This document shows, piece after piece, positions 26,250-35,473 of a stretch of DNA of 64,000 bases. A program made the translations under genes and the position numbers. Position 1 is the stretch's first letter. The number at the start of each line of letters is the position of its first letter. A model generated the notes under the pieces. It had not been told where the DNA came from, did not search any database, and saw nothing but the letters and a program-made list of their open reading frames with translations. The DNA lies in the NCBI GenBank assembly GCA_900541025.1, contig UQIL01000003.1:46949-110948 (forward strand). Reading direction: 5' to 3'. The DNA comes from an uncultured Collinsella sp. Its GTDB lineage: Bacteria > Actinomycetota > Coriobacteriia > Coriobacteriales > Coriobacteriaceae.

Positions 26250-26803
26250 GGCTGTTTCCTTTCGCCCTTGGTAGCTAGTTAGAACATCGGTCAGTTGCAA
26301 GTCATTTCAAGGTCATATACCGTGCAATATCAGGTTAAATAGCAAAAATCAGCACATACATGCCCTAGAAACATGCAGCAATGTCGTGCTAAAACCCAAC
26401 GACCTCAAAATGACTCTGTTGAGGCAATTCGCCCCATGCGGACAGAGACGATTGTTATCGTCGTCGGGAAATTGCGCGCTGGCGTCGGATGGCATTGTCT
26501 GCAGTGGTGATGATCTTTACGAACTGCATCTGCCTCTCCTTTCACGTATCGCCGGGCGCAATTCAAATATCGTAAACGGTACCTTTTACTCGGTAAGCGG
26601 TTGTTTTTCCGTCTCCGTTTTCGATGGTCGCTATATTACGCTAAAGTGCCCGCAGCACAAGCGACAAATTCAAATTTCTGAAAAGTTTTTTCATTACTTT
26701 GTGAAGCGTGGTGCAAATACGCACCATTCCTGCGAAAATACGCTCGACTACTAGTTGATGGTTATAACGTCTGAAACAATCTCGAAACGAAAGGCGCATT
26801 TTT
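26250..26803. other. Long low-GC intergenic region upstream of argG
   Basis: 554 bp noticeably more AT-rich than its surroundings. It must contain the argG promoter and that of the plus-strand phosphatase (possible TATAAC -10 at 26763-26768). A 122-codon plus frame (26386-26754) lacks a ribosome binding site and recognisable content; it may be remnant DNA. Confidence 0.5.
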
Positions 26804-27631
26804 ATGCAAACTTACGAATCGGACGCCAACATCGGCAACATTAAGATTCTCGCCGTCGATATGGACAAGACGCTGCTGACCGACGAGCGTGTGCTGCCCC
26901 AGGGTCTTGATGAGCGCCTGGACAAGCTCGCCGACGCCGGCATCGTATTCTGCCCCGCCAGCGGACGTCCCGCCCCCAAGCTCGAGGAGATGTTCGAGGG
27001 CATCAAGAACCGCCTCGCCTTTTGTCCCGACAACGGAGCTTGCGTGATCTATCGCGGCAGCTATATCTATAAAAGCAATATTGACGTGGAGCTGTATCAG
27101 CAGGTCTTGAACCGTGCCTCGGAGGATCCTCGCGCTGTCCCCGTCCTGTGCTGCTTCGACGAGTTCTACGTGCTTGCCCGCGACCATCAATACCACGACG
27201 AGATCAGCGTCTACTACAACACAATCAACTACGTCGACAGCTTTGAGGGCATTGATTTCGAGTCCAACAAGATTTCGGTCTTCTTCCCCGGCTACGACGC
27301 CGAGCCCGCTTTCCGCGAGACCTATAGCCCCGAGTTCTCGGACAAGCTCTACGTCACCAACGCCGGGCGCGAGTGGATCGACTTTATGAACCTGGGTGTC
27401 GACAAGGGCGCCGGCGTCGCGCACCTGTGCGAGCACCTGGGCATCGATATTGCCGACGCCGCCGCCGTGGGCGATACGTACAACGACATCCCCATGCTGG
27501 AGCGCGTCGGTCACAGCTTTATCGTGGACAATGCCGAAGAGCACATGAACGCGCACGCCAAGTGGCGCATTCCGAGCAACAACGACGGGGGCGTACTGAC
27601 GCTCATCGACGCCATCTTGGCGGCTCGTTAA
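26804..27631 (+). CDS. Cof-type HAD-IIB phosphatase
   Basis: A 275-residue HAD phosphatase with a C2-type cap. Motif I is LAVDMDKTLLTD (about residue 17), motif II PASGRP (about 50), motif IV GDTYNDIPMLE (about 225) and the SFIVDNAEEHMNAHAKW tail is typical of sugar-phosphate/FMN phosphatases. Substrate unknown. ATG at 26804 follows AAAGGCGC. Convergent with polA. Confidence 0.88.
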   Translation: MQTYESDANIGNIKILAVDMDKTLLTDERVLPQGLDERLDKLADAGIVFCPASGRPAPKLEEMFEGIKNRLAFCPDNGACVIYRGSYIYKSNIDVELYQQVLNRASEDPRAVPVLCCFDEFYVLARDHQYHDEISVYYNTINYVDSFEGIDFESNKISVFFPGYDAEPAFRETYSPEFSDKLYVTNAGREWIDFMNLGVDKGAGVAHLCEHLGIDIADAAAVGDTYNDIPMLERVGHSFIVDNAEEHMNAHAKWRIPSNNDGGVLTLIDAILAAR

Positions 27632-27642
27632 TCTATCCCGTC

Positions 27643-27768
27643 GCCATGCCCGGGGCCGACCGCTTGATTTTTGCTCGGTCAAGTCCTGGGCTCGCACGAA
27701 GAGCACATTTAGTGCTCTTCGGCTCGTGCGGAATCTACAAAAATCAAGCGGTCGGCCCCGGGCATGGC
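27643..27768. repeat. 126-bp giant inverted repeat between convergent genes
   Basis: A 31-bp perfect outer stem (GCCATGCCCGGGGCCGACCG.. to 27673, complement at 27738-27768) encloses a second hairpin built from CGCACGA-AGAGCAC and GTGCTCT-(5 nt)-TCGTGCG. It lies just downstream of the phosphatase stop codon. No second copy is in the window. Confidence 0.75.
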
Positions 27769-27834
27769 CATGTTGACTTTACTTGCCGCCAAGATGGCCT
27801 CTTGAGTGTCTAGATACTTGGCTGAATTTATTTG

Positions 27835-27876
27835 AACAGAGGGGAGCCCCTTTTTGGAAGGGGCTCCCCTCTGTTT
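27835..27876. terminator. Bidirectional intrinsic terminator
   Basis: AACAGAGGGGAGCCCC and its complement form a 16-bp stem around an 8-10 nt loop; T-rich tracts flank both sides (GTTTTGG on plus). It separates the phosphatase gene from polA. Confidence 0.85.
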
Positions 27877-27904
27877 TGGTTACTTTGGGGTTGTGGGCAC
27901 TTCC

Positions 27905-30655
27905 CTATTTGGCGTCGGCCCAGGTTATGCCGGTGCTGGCTTCGGCAATTAGGGGGACGCGGAGGTCTACTACGTGTTCCATGACGTCGCGGACCATGGT
28001 GGTTAGGCGCTCGACTTCGTCGATGGGGCACTCAAAGTCCAGTTCGTCGTGCACTTGCAGGATCATGTGGGCGGCAAAGCCTTCCTCTTCCAGGCGGCGG
28101 CTTACGCGGGCCATGGCGATCTTGATGATGTCGGCGGCGGTTCCCTGCATGGGGTGGTTCATGGCCGTGCGCTCGCCAAAGCCGCGGAGTTGCGGGTTTT
28201 TGGCCTTGAGCTCGGGAATATGGCGTCTGCGGCCATACATGGTCTCGGCGTAGCCCGTCTGCTTGGCGCGCGCCACTACGTTGTCGAGGAACGTACGCAC
28301 GCCCGGGTAGGCCTCGTAGTAGCGGTCGATCATGTCGCGTGCCTCGGCCATCGAGATATGCAGCGACTGCGACAGGCCGTAGGCCTGCTGGCCATACACG
28401 ATGCCAAAGTTCACGGCCTTGGCGCGACTGCGCAGGTCGGGCGTTACCTCGGACACCGGCACACCGAACACGCGCGCCGCCGTCTCGGCATGGAAGTCCT
28501 CGCCCTCGTTAAAGGCGCGCACCAAGTGCTCGTCACCTGAGAGATGCGCCAGCAGACGCAGCTCGATCTGCGAGTAGTCCACCGCCAAAAAGACGCTTCC
28601 CTCGCCTGCCGAAAACGCCGTCTTGACGGTACGACCCAGCTCCGAGCGCGTCGGGATGTTCTGCAGGTTCGGGTCGCTCGAGGACAGACGCCCCGTTGCC
28701 GTGATGGTCTGGTTGTACGTAGTGTGTACGCGACCGTCACCACGGCGTAGCGGGCCCAGCGTGTCCAGATAGGTGGACTTGATCTTAGATTTCTCACGCC
28801 AGTCCAAGATCAGACGCACGATTTCGTGGTCACGCGCAAGGTCGCTCAGCACCTTGGCGTTGGTCGAATAATAGCCGCGCTTAGTCTTCTTGAGGCCCTT
28901 GGTCGGAAGCCCCATCACATCAAAGAGCACGTGCGACAGCTGCATGGGACTGCCAATATTAAAGGTCTCGTCACCCGCCAGGTCGCGAATACTGCGCTCA
29001 ACCTCGGTAATCTGGGTCGCCAGACCCTCGGACAGACTGTGCAGACGGTCGGGGTCCACGAGCATGCCCGCGCGCTCCATCTTGGCAAGTACCGGAACGA
29101 GCGGCATCTCGATGCCATCGAACACGTTGGCGGCATTCTCACGGGCCATGCACTCGCGCAACGGTGCCACGAGCGCCAGCGTCAGAGCCGCAGTACGGGC
29201 GGCAGGCGCCGGAGCGTCCTCACCGGCACCCTCTGCGCCGCGCGCCGCAGGCAGCGCCATCTGCAGATACGTATCGGCAAGATATGCCTCATCGAACTCG
29301 GAGCGATCGGAATCCAGCAGATAGGCAGCGACCACGGTATCGAAGATACGCGTGGAATCGGTAGCGAGCGGATCCATGAGCTCGGGCTCAGAAGAATCGA
29401 CGGGCGAAAGCTCGTGCAACAGCGCCTTCATATCCGGGCTCGCCACGCGACCCTCCATAAACAGACGCGCGAGCACGCCGGCAATCACGCCGTGAACGAA
29501 GTTGAAGCCCTCAACCTCAGCCGCCGCACAGCTGTCGCCCTCCTCGAGCGCGAACAGGCCCTTGGACGTCGCCAACCACAGCGTGCGCGTCAGTCCAAAG
29601 AGCGCGCCCTCTTCCTTGTCGTCGTCCACCACGGCGGCGACCCACTCGCCGGCATCAATCGCGCGGGAGACCTCAGCCGCAACGGCACCAAGCGCGTCGG
29701 CATCGCCGGCGGCTGCGCGAACCATAGCAGGTATCTCAACCACACTGGAGGCAGCAGCAGCCCCGCCCTCGCCGCCGACCAGCGCCAAGAAACGGTTCTG
29801 CATGGCGGTGATACCAAGTGTGCCCAGCGCCGCGGACACTTCGTCGGCAGAAAACGCCGGGAAGGACGTTTCGTCAAAGTCGAGCTCGACGGGCGCATCG
29901 GTGCGAATGGTTGCGACCTTGCGGCTCAGCAGCGCATCGTCGATGTGCGCACGCAGGTTCTCGCCCATCTTGCCCTTGACCTCGTCGGCATGCGCGATGA
30001 CCTCGTCCAAGCTGCCGTACTGTGCGATGAGCGCGCTCGCCTTTTTGGGGCCGATGCCCGGTACGCCGGGAATGTTGTCCGACGTATCGCCCTTTAGACC
30101 GTAAAAATCGGGCACGAGCGCCGGCGTAATGCCGTGATACAGGTCGTCCACGCTCTCGGGCGTCATGATCGCCACGTCGGACAGGCCCTTGCGGGTCGAG
30201 ACCACGTTGACGTGCTCGGTCACGAGTTGATACATGTCGCGGTCGCCGGTCACCAGCAGCATGTCGCAGCCGGCCTCTTCACCCAGGCGCGCCATGGTTC
30301 CCAGGATATCGTCGCCTTCCCAGCCCTCGGACTGCAGAATCGGCACGTTGAGCGCGGTGAGCAGCTCCTTGATCATCGGAAACTGCGCATGCAGATCGGG
30401 GTCCATGGGCGGGCGTTGCGCCTTATACTGCGGCAGCATCTCCATGCGCACGCGCGGTTTGCCCTTGTCAAACGCCACGACCACACCGTCGGGGTTAAAG
30501 GCATCAATCATCTTAAGAAACATGTTCAGAAAGCCAAAGATCGCGTTGGTGGGGCGACCGTCCGGCGCGTTCATGGTCGGCGGCACGGCGTGAAAGGCGC
30601 GGTGCATGAGCGAGTTGCCGTCGATAACGGCAAAAGTGCGGCGCTTGTCAGACAT
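27905..30655 (-). CDS. polA: DNA polymerase I
   Basis: A 916-residue repair and Okazaki-processing polymerase. Residues 1-300 are the 5' nuclease (AVIDGNSLMHRAFHA; GDRDMYQLV; helix-hairpin-helix GVPGIGPKKASALI). The 3'-5' exonuclease-like middle (about 310-530) lacks the canonical acidic motifs, so proofreading is probably absent as in many Gram-positives. The polymerase domain has motif A LAVDYSQIELRLLAH, O-helix AKAVNFGIVYGQ and motif C QVHDELDFE. ATG at 30655 is chosen for GAGGTATTTAAT; 13 upstream codons are excluded. Confidence 0.96.
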   Translation of the reverse strand: MSDKRRTFAVIDGNSLMHRAFHAVPPTMNAPDGRPTNAIFGFLNMFLKMIDAFNPDGVVVAFDKGKPRVRMEMLPQYKAQRPPMDPDLHAQFPMIKELLTALNVPILQSEGWEGDDILGTMARLGEEAGCDMLLVTGDRDMYQLVTEHVNVVSTRKGLSDVAIMTPESVDDLYHGITPALVPDFYGLKGDTSDNIPGVPGIGPKKASALIAQYGSLDEVIAHADEVKGKMGENLRAHIDDALLSRKVATIRTDAPVELDFDETSFPAFSADEVSAALGTLGITAMQNRFLALVGGEGGAAAASSVVEIPAMVRAAAGDADALGAVAAEVSRAIDAGEWVAAVVDDDKEEGALFGLTRTLWLATSKGLFALEEGDSCAAAEVEGFNFVHGVIAGVLARLFMEGRVASPDMKALLHELSPVDSSEPELMDPLATDSTRIFDTVVAAYLLDSDRSEFDEAYLADTYLQMALPAARGAEGAGEDAPAPAARTAALTLALVAPLRECMARENAANVFDGIEMPLVPVLAKMERAGMLVDPDRLHSLSEGLATQITEVERSIRDLAGDETFNIGSPMQLSHVLFDVMGLPTKGLKKTKRGYYSTNAKVLSDLARDHEIVRLILDWREKSKIKSTYLDTLGPLRRGDGRVHTTYNQTITATGRLSSSDPNLQNIPTRSELGRTVKTAFSAGEGSVFLAVDYSQIELRLLAHLSGDEHLVRAFNEGEDFHAETAARVFGVPVSEVTPDLRSRAKAVNFGIVYGQQAYGLSQSLHISMAEARDMIDRYYEAYPGVRTFLDNVVARAKQTGYAETMYGRRRHIPELKAKNPQLRGFGERTAMNHPMQGTAADIIKIAMARVSRRLEEEGFAAHMILQVHDELDFECPIDEVERLTTMVRDVMEHVVDLRVPLIAEASTGITWADAK

Positions 30656-30821
30656 ATTAAATACCTCGCTTTGGGCTGGGCACGGTTTGCTCACTCCAGT
30701 TTACACGCTCCCCGCCCCGCGGCCACCTCACATCAAGCTCCCCCGCCACCGTGAGCCCGCGCGTGATACGATGGCTCACGGTACATCAACCAGCACAATC
30801 GATCCGAAAGGAGCCTGCGTC

Positions 30822-32219
30822 ATGGAGCGTCCCTGCGCATGGAAAAAGTACACGCCACAGCAAGTCGAGGAGCTCGAGGAGCTTTGCCGCGGCTATAAGC
30901 AGTTTTTGAGCGAGAACAAGACCGAGCGCCTGTGCGTCAAGACCGGCATCAAGATGGCCGAGGAGGCGGGATACGTCGACCTGGAGACCGTGATCGCCGA
31001 GGGCCGCGAGCTCAAGGCAGGCGACAAGGTGTACGCCGCCAACCACGGCAAGGACCTTATGCTCGTCAACCTGGGCACCGCCCCGCTCGAGCAGGGCTTT
31101 AACATCCTGGGCGCCCACGTGGACTCGCCGCGCCTGGACCTTAAGCAGAATCCCGCCTTCGAGGCCGGCGACATGGCCTACCTCGACACGCACTACTACG
31201 GCGGCGTCAAGAGCTACCACTGGGTAGCCTCCCCGCTCGCACTCGTGGGCGTCATCTGCAAAAAGGACGGTACCACCGTCGACATCAATATCGGCGACAA
31301 GGCGGACGACCCGGTCTTTACCATCTCCGACCTGCTGATCCACCTCTCGAGCGAGCAGATGTCCAAGCCTGCCAAGGACGCCGTCGATGCCGAGATCCTC
31401 GACGTGATCGTGGGCGGTCGTCCCGTCAAGTTCGATGGGGACGACAAGGACGCCCCCAAGGAGCCCGTCAAGCAGATGTTCCTGGACATCCTCAAGGAGC
31501 AGTACGACGTCGAGGAGGAGGACTTCCTCTCCGCCGAGATCGAGGTCGTGCCCGCCGGCCCCGCCCGCGACATGGGCCTCGACCGCTCCATGATTTTGGG
31601 CTATGGCCACGACGATCGCGTCTGCGCCTACCCCTCCATGCTCGCCCAGATCGACGTCGCCAACGTGGAGCGCACGAGCATCACGCTCATCGTCGACAAG
31701 GAGGAGATCGGCTCCGTGGGTGCCACCGGTATGACGAGCCGCTTCTTCGAGAACACCGTCGCCGAGATCATGACGCTCGCCGGCGAGGATAGCCCGCTGG
31801 CCCTGCGCCGCGCACTCGCCCGCAGCCGCATGCTCTCCTCCGACGTGTCCGCCGGCTTCGACCCGGGCTATGCCGGCAAGTTCGAGACCAAGAACGCGGC
31901 CTTTATGGGTCGCGGCCTGTGCTTTAACAAGTACACGGGCAGCCGCGGCAAGGGCGGCTCCAACGACGCCGATGCCGAGTACGTGGCCCTCGTCCGCGAC
32001 ATCATGGACGAGGCCGGCGTGGACTTCCAGACCTGTGAGCTCGGTCGCGTCAACGCGGGCGGCGGCGGCACCATTGCCTACATCATGGCCAAGTATGGCA
32101 TGAACGTCATCGACTCCGGCGTTGCCGTCCTGTCCATGCACGCCCTGTGGGAGGTCGCCAACAAGGCCGACATCTACGAGGCATATCGCGGTTACAAGGC
32201 CTTCATCGAGCGAGCCTAA
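30822..32219 (+). CDS. M18 family aminopeptidase
   Basis: A 465-residue dinuclear zinc aminopeptidase. Landmarks are NILGAHVDSPRLDLK (about residue 92), the DKEEIGSVGATGM segment (about 293) with the catalytic glutamate pair, YGHDDRVCAYPSM (about 263), and the C-terminal GVAVLSMHA with a zinc ligand. The family trims acidic or neutral N-terminal residues from peptides. ATG at 30822 follows AAAGGAGCCTGCGTC; the frame's upstream 72 codons overlap polA antisense and are not used. Confidence 0.93.
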   Translation: MERPCAWKKYTPQQVEELEELCRGYKQFLSENKTERLCVKTGIKMAEEAGYVDLETVIAEGRELKAGDKVYAANHGKDLMLVNLGTAPLEQGFNILGAHVDSPRLDLKQNPAFEAGDMAYLDTHYYGGVKSYHWVASPLALVGVICKKDGTTVDINIGDKADDPVFTISDLLIHLSSEQMSKPAKDAVDAEILDVIVGGRPVKFDGDDKDAPKEPVKQMFLDILKEQYDVEEEDFLSAEIEVVPAGPARDMGLDRSMILGYGHDDRVCAYPSMLAQIDVANVERTSITLIVDKEEIGSVGATGMTSRFFENTVAEIMTLAGEDSPLALRRALARSRMLSSDVSAGFDPGYAGKFETKNAAFMGRGLCFNKYTGSRGKGGSNDADAEYVALVRDIMDEAGVDFQTCELGRVNAGGGGTIAYIMAKYGMNVIDSGVAVLSMHALWEVANKADIYEAYRGYKAFIERA

Positions 32220-32232
32220 CCAACCCTTCATC

Positions 32233-32299
32233 AGTTGCGGTGAAATACGGACTAAACTGGCCCATAAACAGCCAAAACAGACCGTATTCCACCGCAACT
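32233..32299 (+). terminator. Hairpin repeat B, copy 2
   Basis: AGTTGCGGTGAAATACGG and CCGTATTCCACCGCAACT pair (one GU), followed on the plus strand by TTTTTTGG. It terminates the aminopeptidase transcript 13 nt after its stop and abuts the yaaA ribosome binding site. Confidence 0.75.
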
Positions 32300-32319
32300 T
32301 TTTTGGCAGAGGAGAGCCC

Positions 32320-33129
32320 ATGCTGCAGGTCATCATTTCGCCCGCCAAGCAGATGCGCGCGGCCCAAGATGCTTTTGAAGTCCTGGGCATCCCACCCTTT
32401 GTGCGCGAGACGGCTCGCCTCCACCGCGCACTGCTAGATATCGAGCGGAATGAAGGCAGCGGCGGCCTGCAGGCGCTGTGGAACGTGAGTGACAAACTGC
32501 TGGGACCTTGCCTCAACACCCTGCATGAGTTCGGGCCCATCCTGAAAAGCGGCGATCTCGACAATCCCGCACTCGCCCGTCACCTCTCCCCTGCCGCCAT
32601 GTCCTATCACGGCATTCAATACCAGAGCATGGCACCCGAGGTGATGGATTCCGCGCAGCTCGCATGGCTGCAAGACCATCTGTGGATCCTCTCCGGCCTC
32701 TACGGGTGCGTTCGTCCCTTTCATGCCGTCGAACCGTATCGGCTGGAGATGGGCGCGAAGCTTGTCGTCGACCGCGCCCGAGACCTCTACGCATTTTGGA
32801 GCGATAAGCTCGCGCGGGCTATCGCCCCGGCAGGTTCAAACACCACGATCGTCAACCTCGCCAGCGTAGAGTATGCCAAAGCCGTTCTGCCCCACCTCGC
32901 GGGCGACGCCACAGCCGTCACGTGCCTCTTTGGCGAGGGTATCCGCAACGGGAAGCCCATCCAACGGTCGACCGCCAGCAAAAAGGCGCGCGGCTCCATG
33001 GTGCGGTGGATGGCAGAAAACAAGCTCGAGGATGCAAGCGAACTTACCGCATTCAACATCGGCTATCGCCACGTCCCCGAGCTCTCATACCTAGGCACCC
33101 TCATGTTCATCAACGAACAGATGCTCTAG
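32320..33129 (+). CDS. yaaA: YaaA family peroxide stress protein
   Basis: A 269-residue DUF328/YaaA protein. It opens with VIISPAKQMR, close to the family's ISPAKTL signature, and carries LSGLYGCVRPFHAVEPYRLEMG (about 120-142), NLASVEYAKAV (about 180) and ARGSMVRWMAENKLED near the C terminus. In E. coli YaaA limits iron-driven oxidative damage and has a DNA-binding fold. ATG at 32320 follows AGAGGAGAGCCC. Confidence 0.92.
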   Translation: MLQVIISPAKQMRAAQDAFEVLGIPPFVRETARLHRALLDIERNEGSGGLQALWNVSDKLLGPCLNTLHEFGPILKSGDLDNPALARHLSPAAMSYHGIQYQSMAPEVMDSAQLAWLQDHLWILSGLYGCVRPFHAVEPYRLEMGAKLVVDRARDLYAFWSDKLARAIAPAGSNTTIVNLASVEYAKAVLPHLAGDATAVTCLFGEGIRNGKPIQRSTASKKARGSMVRWMAENKLEDASELTAFNIGYRHVPELSYLGTLMFINEQML

Positions 33130-33172
33130 AGCCGGCACCCAACACTGACCCGCTCAGCCTTCTCTATATAAC

Positions 33173-33233
33173 TTGCGGTGGAATAATTCCTATTTGAGCC
33201 TTTTTCGCACAATCAGGAACTATTCCACCGCAA
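33173..33233 (+). terminator. Hairpin repeat B, copy 3
   Basis: TTGCGGTGGAATAATTCCT and its complement (one GU) with a 23-nt loop, then CTTTTAT. It separates the convergent yaaA and the small membrane protein gene and shares the TTGCGGTG-AATA arm core with the copies at 11335 and 32233. Confidence 0.7.
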
Positions 33234-33263
33234 CTTTTATGAATTGGCTGCTAGGCTCGACAC

Positions 33264-33785
33264 CTATTCTGCTAGACCGTCGGCCTTTGCAATCCCGTTT
33301 GTCGAACCGTCCTGATAGACAATCTTGACGTGCTCGACCTCGGACACCGCAACACCCGACGGGGGCTCCAGGCGCCATTCCGTCAGCGCGATATCCATCG
33401 TCGTGGGCACATCCCCTTGATCTTTGAGCTTCACCGTCAACGTTTTGAACGTCGCATCATACGTCACGCGTTCGATTTCCTCACCAGGAATAGACCCACC
33501 ACTCAGCTGCAACTGCACAAACTCATCGCACGGGTACCAATAATCGCCCGGAACGGCGAGCGTATTGGCATTACCGCCAGTACTCCTCACCGTCATAATC
33601 GGTAGGCTATCATCAGCCTCGAACTCCCATGCAGCGCCGCCGCGACCACCAAACGTCCAGATACAAAAGGCAATCACCAGCACGGCAAGCACCGCAAAAC
33701 CGATCGCGACAAGGCCATGGTGCGCACGGCTTTCCTCGGCCGATACATCCCATTGCGTCTCTCGATATAGATGCTTGTCTTCCAT
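33264..33785 (-). CDS. Small single-pass membrane protein, unknown
   Basis: A 173-residue protein not assigned to a family. Residues about 24-46 (LVAIGFAVLAVLVIAFCIWTF) form a membrane anchor after a short charged N terminus; the rest is an extracytoplasmic beta-rich domain with GDYWYPCDEFVQLQLSGG. ATG at 33785 follows GAGGCGAAC and defines the gene; the same frame stays open far to the right only because it is antisense to thiC. It diverges from the TPP-riboswitch-controlled thiC. Confidence 0.7.
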   Translation of the reverse strand: MEDKHLYRETQWDVSAEESRAHHGLVAIGFAVLAVLVIAFCIWTFGGRGGAAWEFEADDSLPIMTVRSTGGNANTLAVPGDYWYPCDEFVQLQLSGGSIPGEEIERVTYDATFKTLTVKLKDQGDVPTTMDIALTEWRLEPPSGVAVSEVEHVKIVYQDGSTNGIAKADGLAE

Positions 33786-33852
33786 GTTCGCCTCCTCACA
33801 GGCACGCTCGTTAGGCCAATCGTACCCATTCGAGCTATACTTGAGCCCATTA

Positions 33853-33953
33853 CATAAACGGGGGGCTTGCAGGACAAGACGGCAGGCTGAGATTGGGCGC
33901 GCCCGCCCTGACCCGCAAACCTGATATGGGTAATGCCAACGAAGGGAGCCGTG
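33853..33953 (+). promoter_or_regulatory. TPP riboswitch (THI element)
   Basis: Canonical thi-box: ACGGGGGGCTTGC opening, GGCTGAGA (pyrimidine-sensor loop), CCCTGACCC, then ACCTGATATGGGTAATGCC and AACGAAGGGA (pyrophosphate helix). The 3' end GAAGGGAGCCGT overlaps the thiC ribosome binding site, so TPP binding probably blocks thiC translation initiation. Confidence 0.95.
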
Positions 33954-33956
33954 CCA

Positions 33957-35291
33957 ATGAGCACACAGACCGAGCCCAAGCTCGTCACGCAAATCGACTT
34001 CGCCCGCGCCGGGCAGATCACACCGCAGATGAAGGAGGTCGCCGAGCGCGAGCATCGCGACCCCGAGTACATCCGCGAGCGCGTGGCCGACGGCCGCATC
34101 GCCATTCCTGCCAACATCGTGCACATCAAAAAAGGCATGCGCGCCTTTGGCGTCGGTGAGGGCCTGTCCACCAAGGTCAACGTGAACTTGGGCATCTCGG
34201 GCGACAAGGCCGATGCCGCCGAGGAATGGAAGAAGGTCAAGATCGCCGAGGACTTTGGCGCCGACGCCATCATGGACCTCTCCAACTCGGGCAAGACGCG
34301 CCAGTTCCGCCAGCAGCTCATCGACGAGACGCCGCTCATGGTAGGTACCGTCCCCATGTACGACGCCATCGGCTACATGGAAAAGCCGCTGGTCAAGCTT
34401 ACCAAGGACGACCTGTTCGAGGTCGTGCGCGCGCACGCCGAGGACGGCGTGGACTTTATGACCATCCACTGCGGCATCAACAAGTCGGTCACAAAGACCT
34501 TTAAGGAGACCGGCCGCCTCATGAACATCGTGAGCCGCGGCGGCTCGCTGCTGTTTGGCTGGATGGAGGTCACCGGTAACGAGAACCCGTTCTATGAGTT
34601 CTACGACGAGCTGCTCGAAATCTGCCACGAGTACGACGTGACGATTTCGCTCGGCGACTCCTGTCGCCCGGGCTGCCTCTACGACTCCAACGACGCCACC
34701 GAGACCGCCGAGATGATCGAGCTGGGCAAGCTGTGCAAGCGCGCATGGGCCGCCGGCGTCCAGGTTATGGTCGAGGGTCCGGGCCACATGGCGCTCGACG
34801 AGATCGCCGCCAACATGAAACTGCAGAAGCGCCTGTGCCACAACGCCCCGTTCTATGTGCTCGGGCCGCTGGTGACCGATATCGGCGTGGGCTACGACCA
34901 CATCACCGCTGCCATCGGCGGCGCTATCTCCGCCAGCTCCGGCGCCGACTTCCTGTGCTACGTGACGCCGGCCGAGCACTTGTGCCTGCCCAACGCCCAG
35001 GACGTGCTCGACGGCCTCATGGCCACCAAGATTGCCGCACACGCCGCCGACATCGCCAAAAAGGTGCCCCACGCCCGCGACATGGACGACAAGATGGGCC
35101 AGGCACGCCGCAAGCTCGACTGGGACGCCATGTGGAAGTGCGCGCTCGACCCGGTTACGGGCAAGAAGCGCTACGAGGAGTCCCCCGCCGCCACCGAGGG
35201 CACTTGCACCATGTGTGGCAAGATGTGCGCCGTCCGCACCGTCAACAAGATCTTCGAGGGCACCACGATCGACCTCGGCATGGAGGACTAA
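33957..35291 (+). CDS. thiC: Phosphomethylpyrimidine synthase ThiC
   Basis: A 444-residue radical SAM enzyme turning 5-aminoimidazole ribotide into HMP-phosphate. Seen are KVNVNLGISGDK (about residue 75), MDLSNSGKTRQFR, GTVPMYDAIGY, MTIHCGINKS, DSCRPGC (about 240) and, at the C terminus, the cluster-binding CTMCGKMC (C-x2-C-x3-C as written). It is the short, Gram-positive form without the long N-terminal domain. ATG at 33957 overlaps the riboswitch's regulatory end. Confidence 0.97.
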   Translation: MSTQTEPKLVTQIDFARAGQITPQMKEVAEREHRDPEYIRERVADGRIAIPANIVHIKKGMRAFGVGEGLSTKVNVNLGISGDKADAAEEWKKVKIAEDFGADAIMDLSNSGKTRQFRQQLIDETPLMVGTVPMYDAIGYMEKPLVKLTKDDLFEVVRAHAEDGVDFMTIHCGINKSVTKTFKETGRLMNIVSRGGSLLFGWMEVTGNENPFYEFYDELLEICHEYDVTISLGDSCRPGCLYDSNDATETAEMIELGKLCKRAWAAGVQVMVEGPGHMALDEIAANMKLQKRLCHNAPFYVLGPLVTDIGVGYDHITAAIGGAISASSGADFLCYVTPAEHLCLPNAQDVLDGLMATKIAAHAADIAKKVPHARDMDDKMGQARRKLDWDAMWKCALDPVTGKKRYEESPAATEGTCTMCGKMCAVRTVNKIFEGTTIDLGMED

Positions 35292-35473
35292 CCCTGTCGC
35301 CGCGGCCGCTTCTGGCGGCGAGCTGGTGCCTGTCAATTGTTGACTTGTGAACATTTACTTACACTTGCGTAGAGATTGCATCGCCCGCCCGGGTTCGGCA
35401 TAGAGTCGGCCCGGGCATCTTTATAATGCTGGCTTAAAGACCCATTTGATTCCGACCGAACAAGGGAGCGAAC

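Noticed and set aside
26386..26754. 122-codon plus-strand frame in the argG upstream region
   Set aside because: No ribosome site, composition unlike neighbours, no recognisable domain. Kept only as a possible remnant.
33786..35354. Continuous minus-strand frame (to 35354) extending the small membrane protein to ~696 residues
   Set aside because: It is antisense to thiC and lacks a ribosome site. The real start of the minus-strand gene at 33785 has its own Shine-Dalgarno box.
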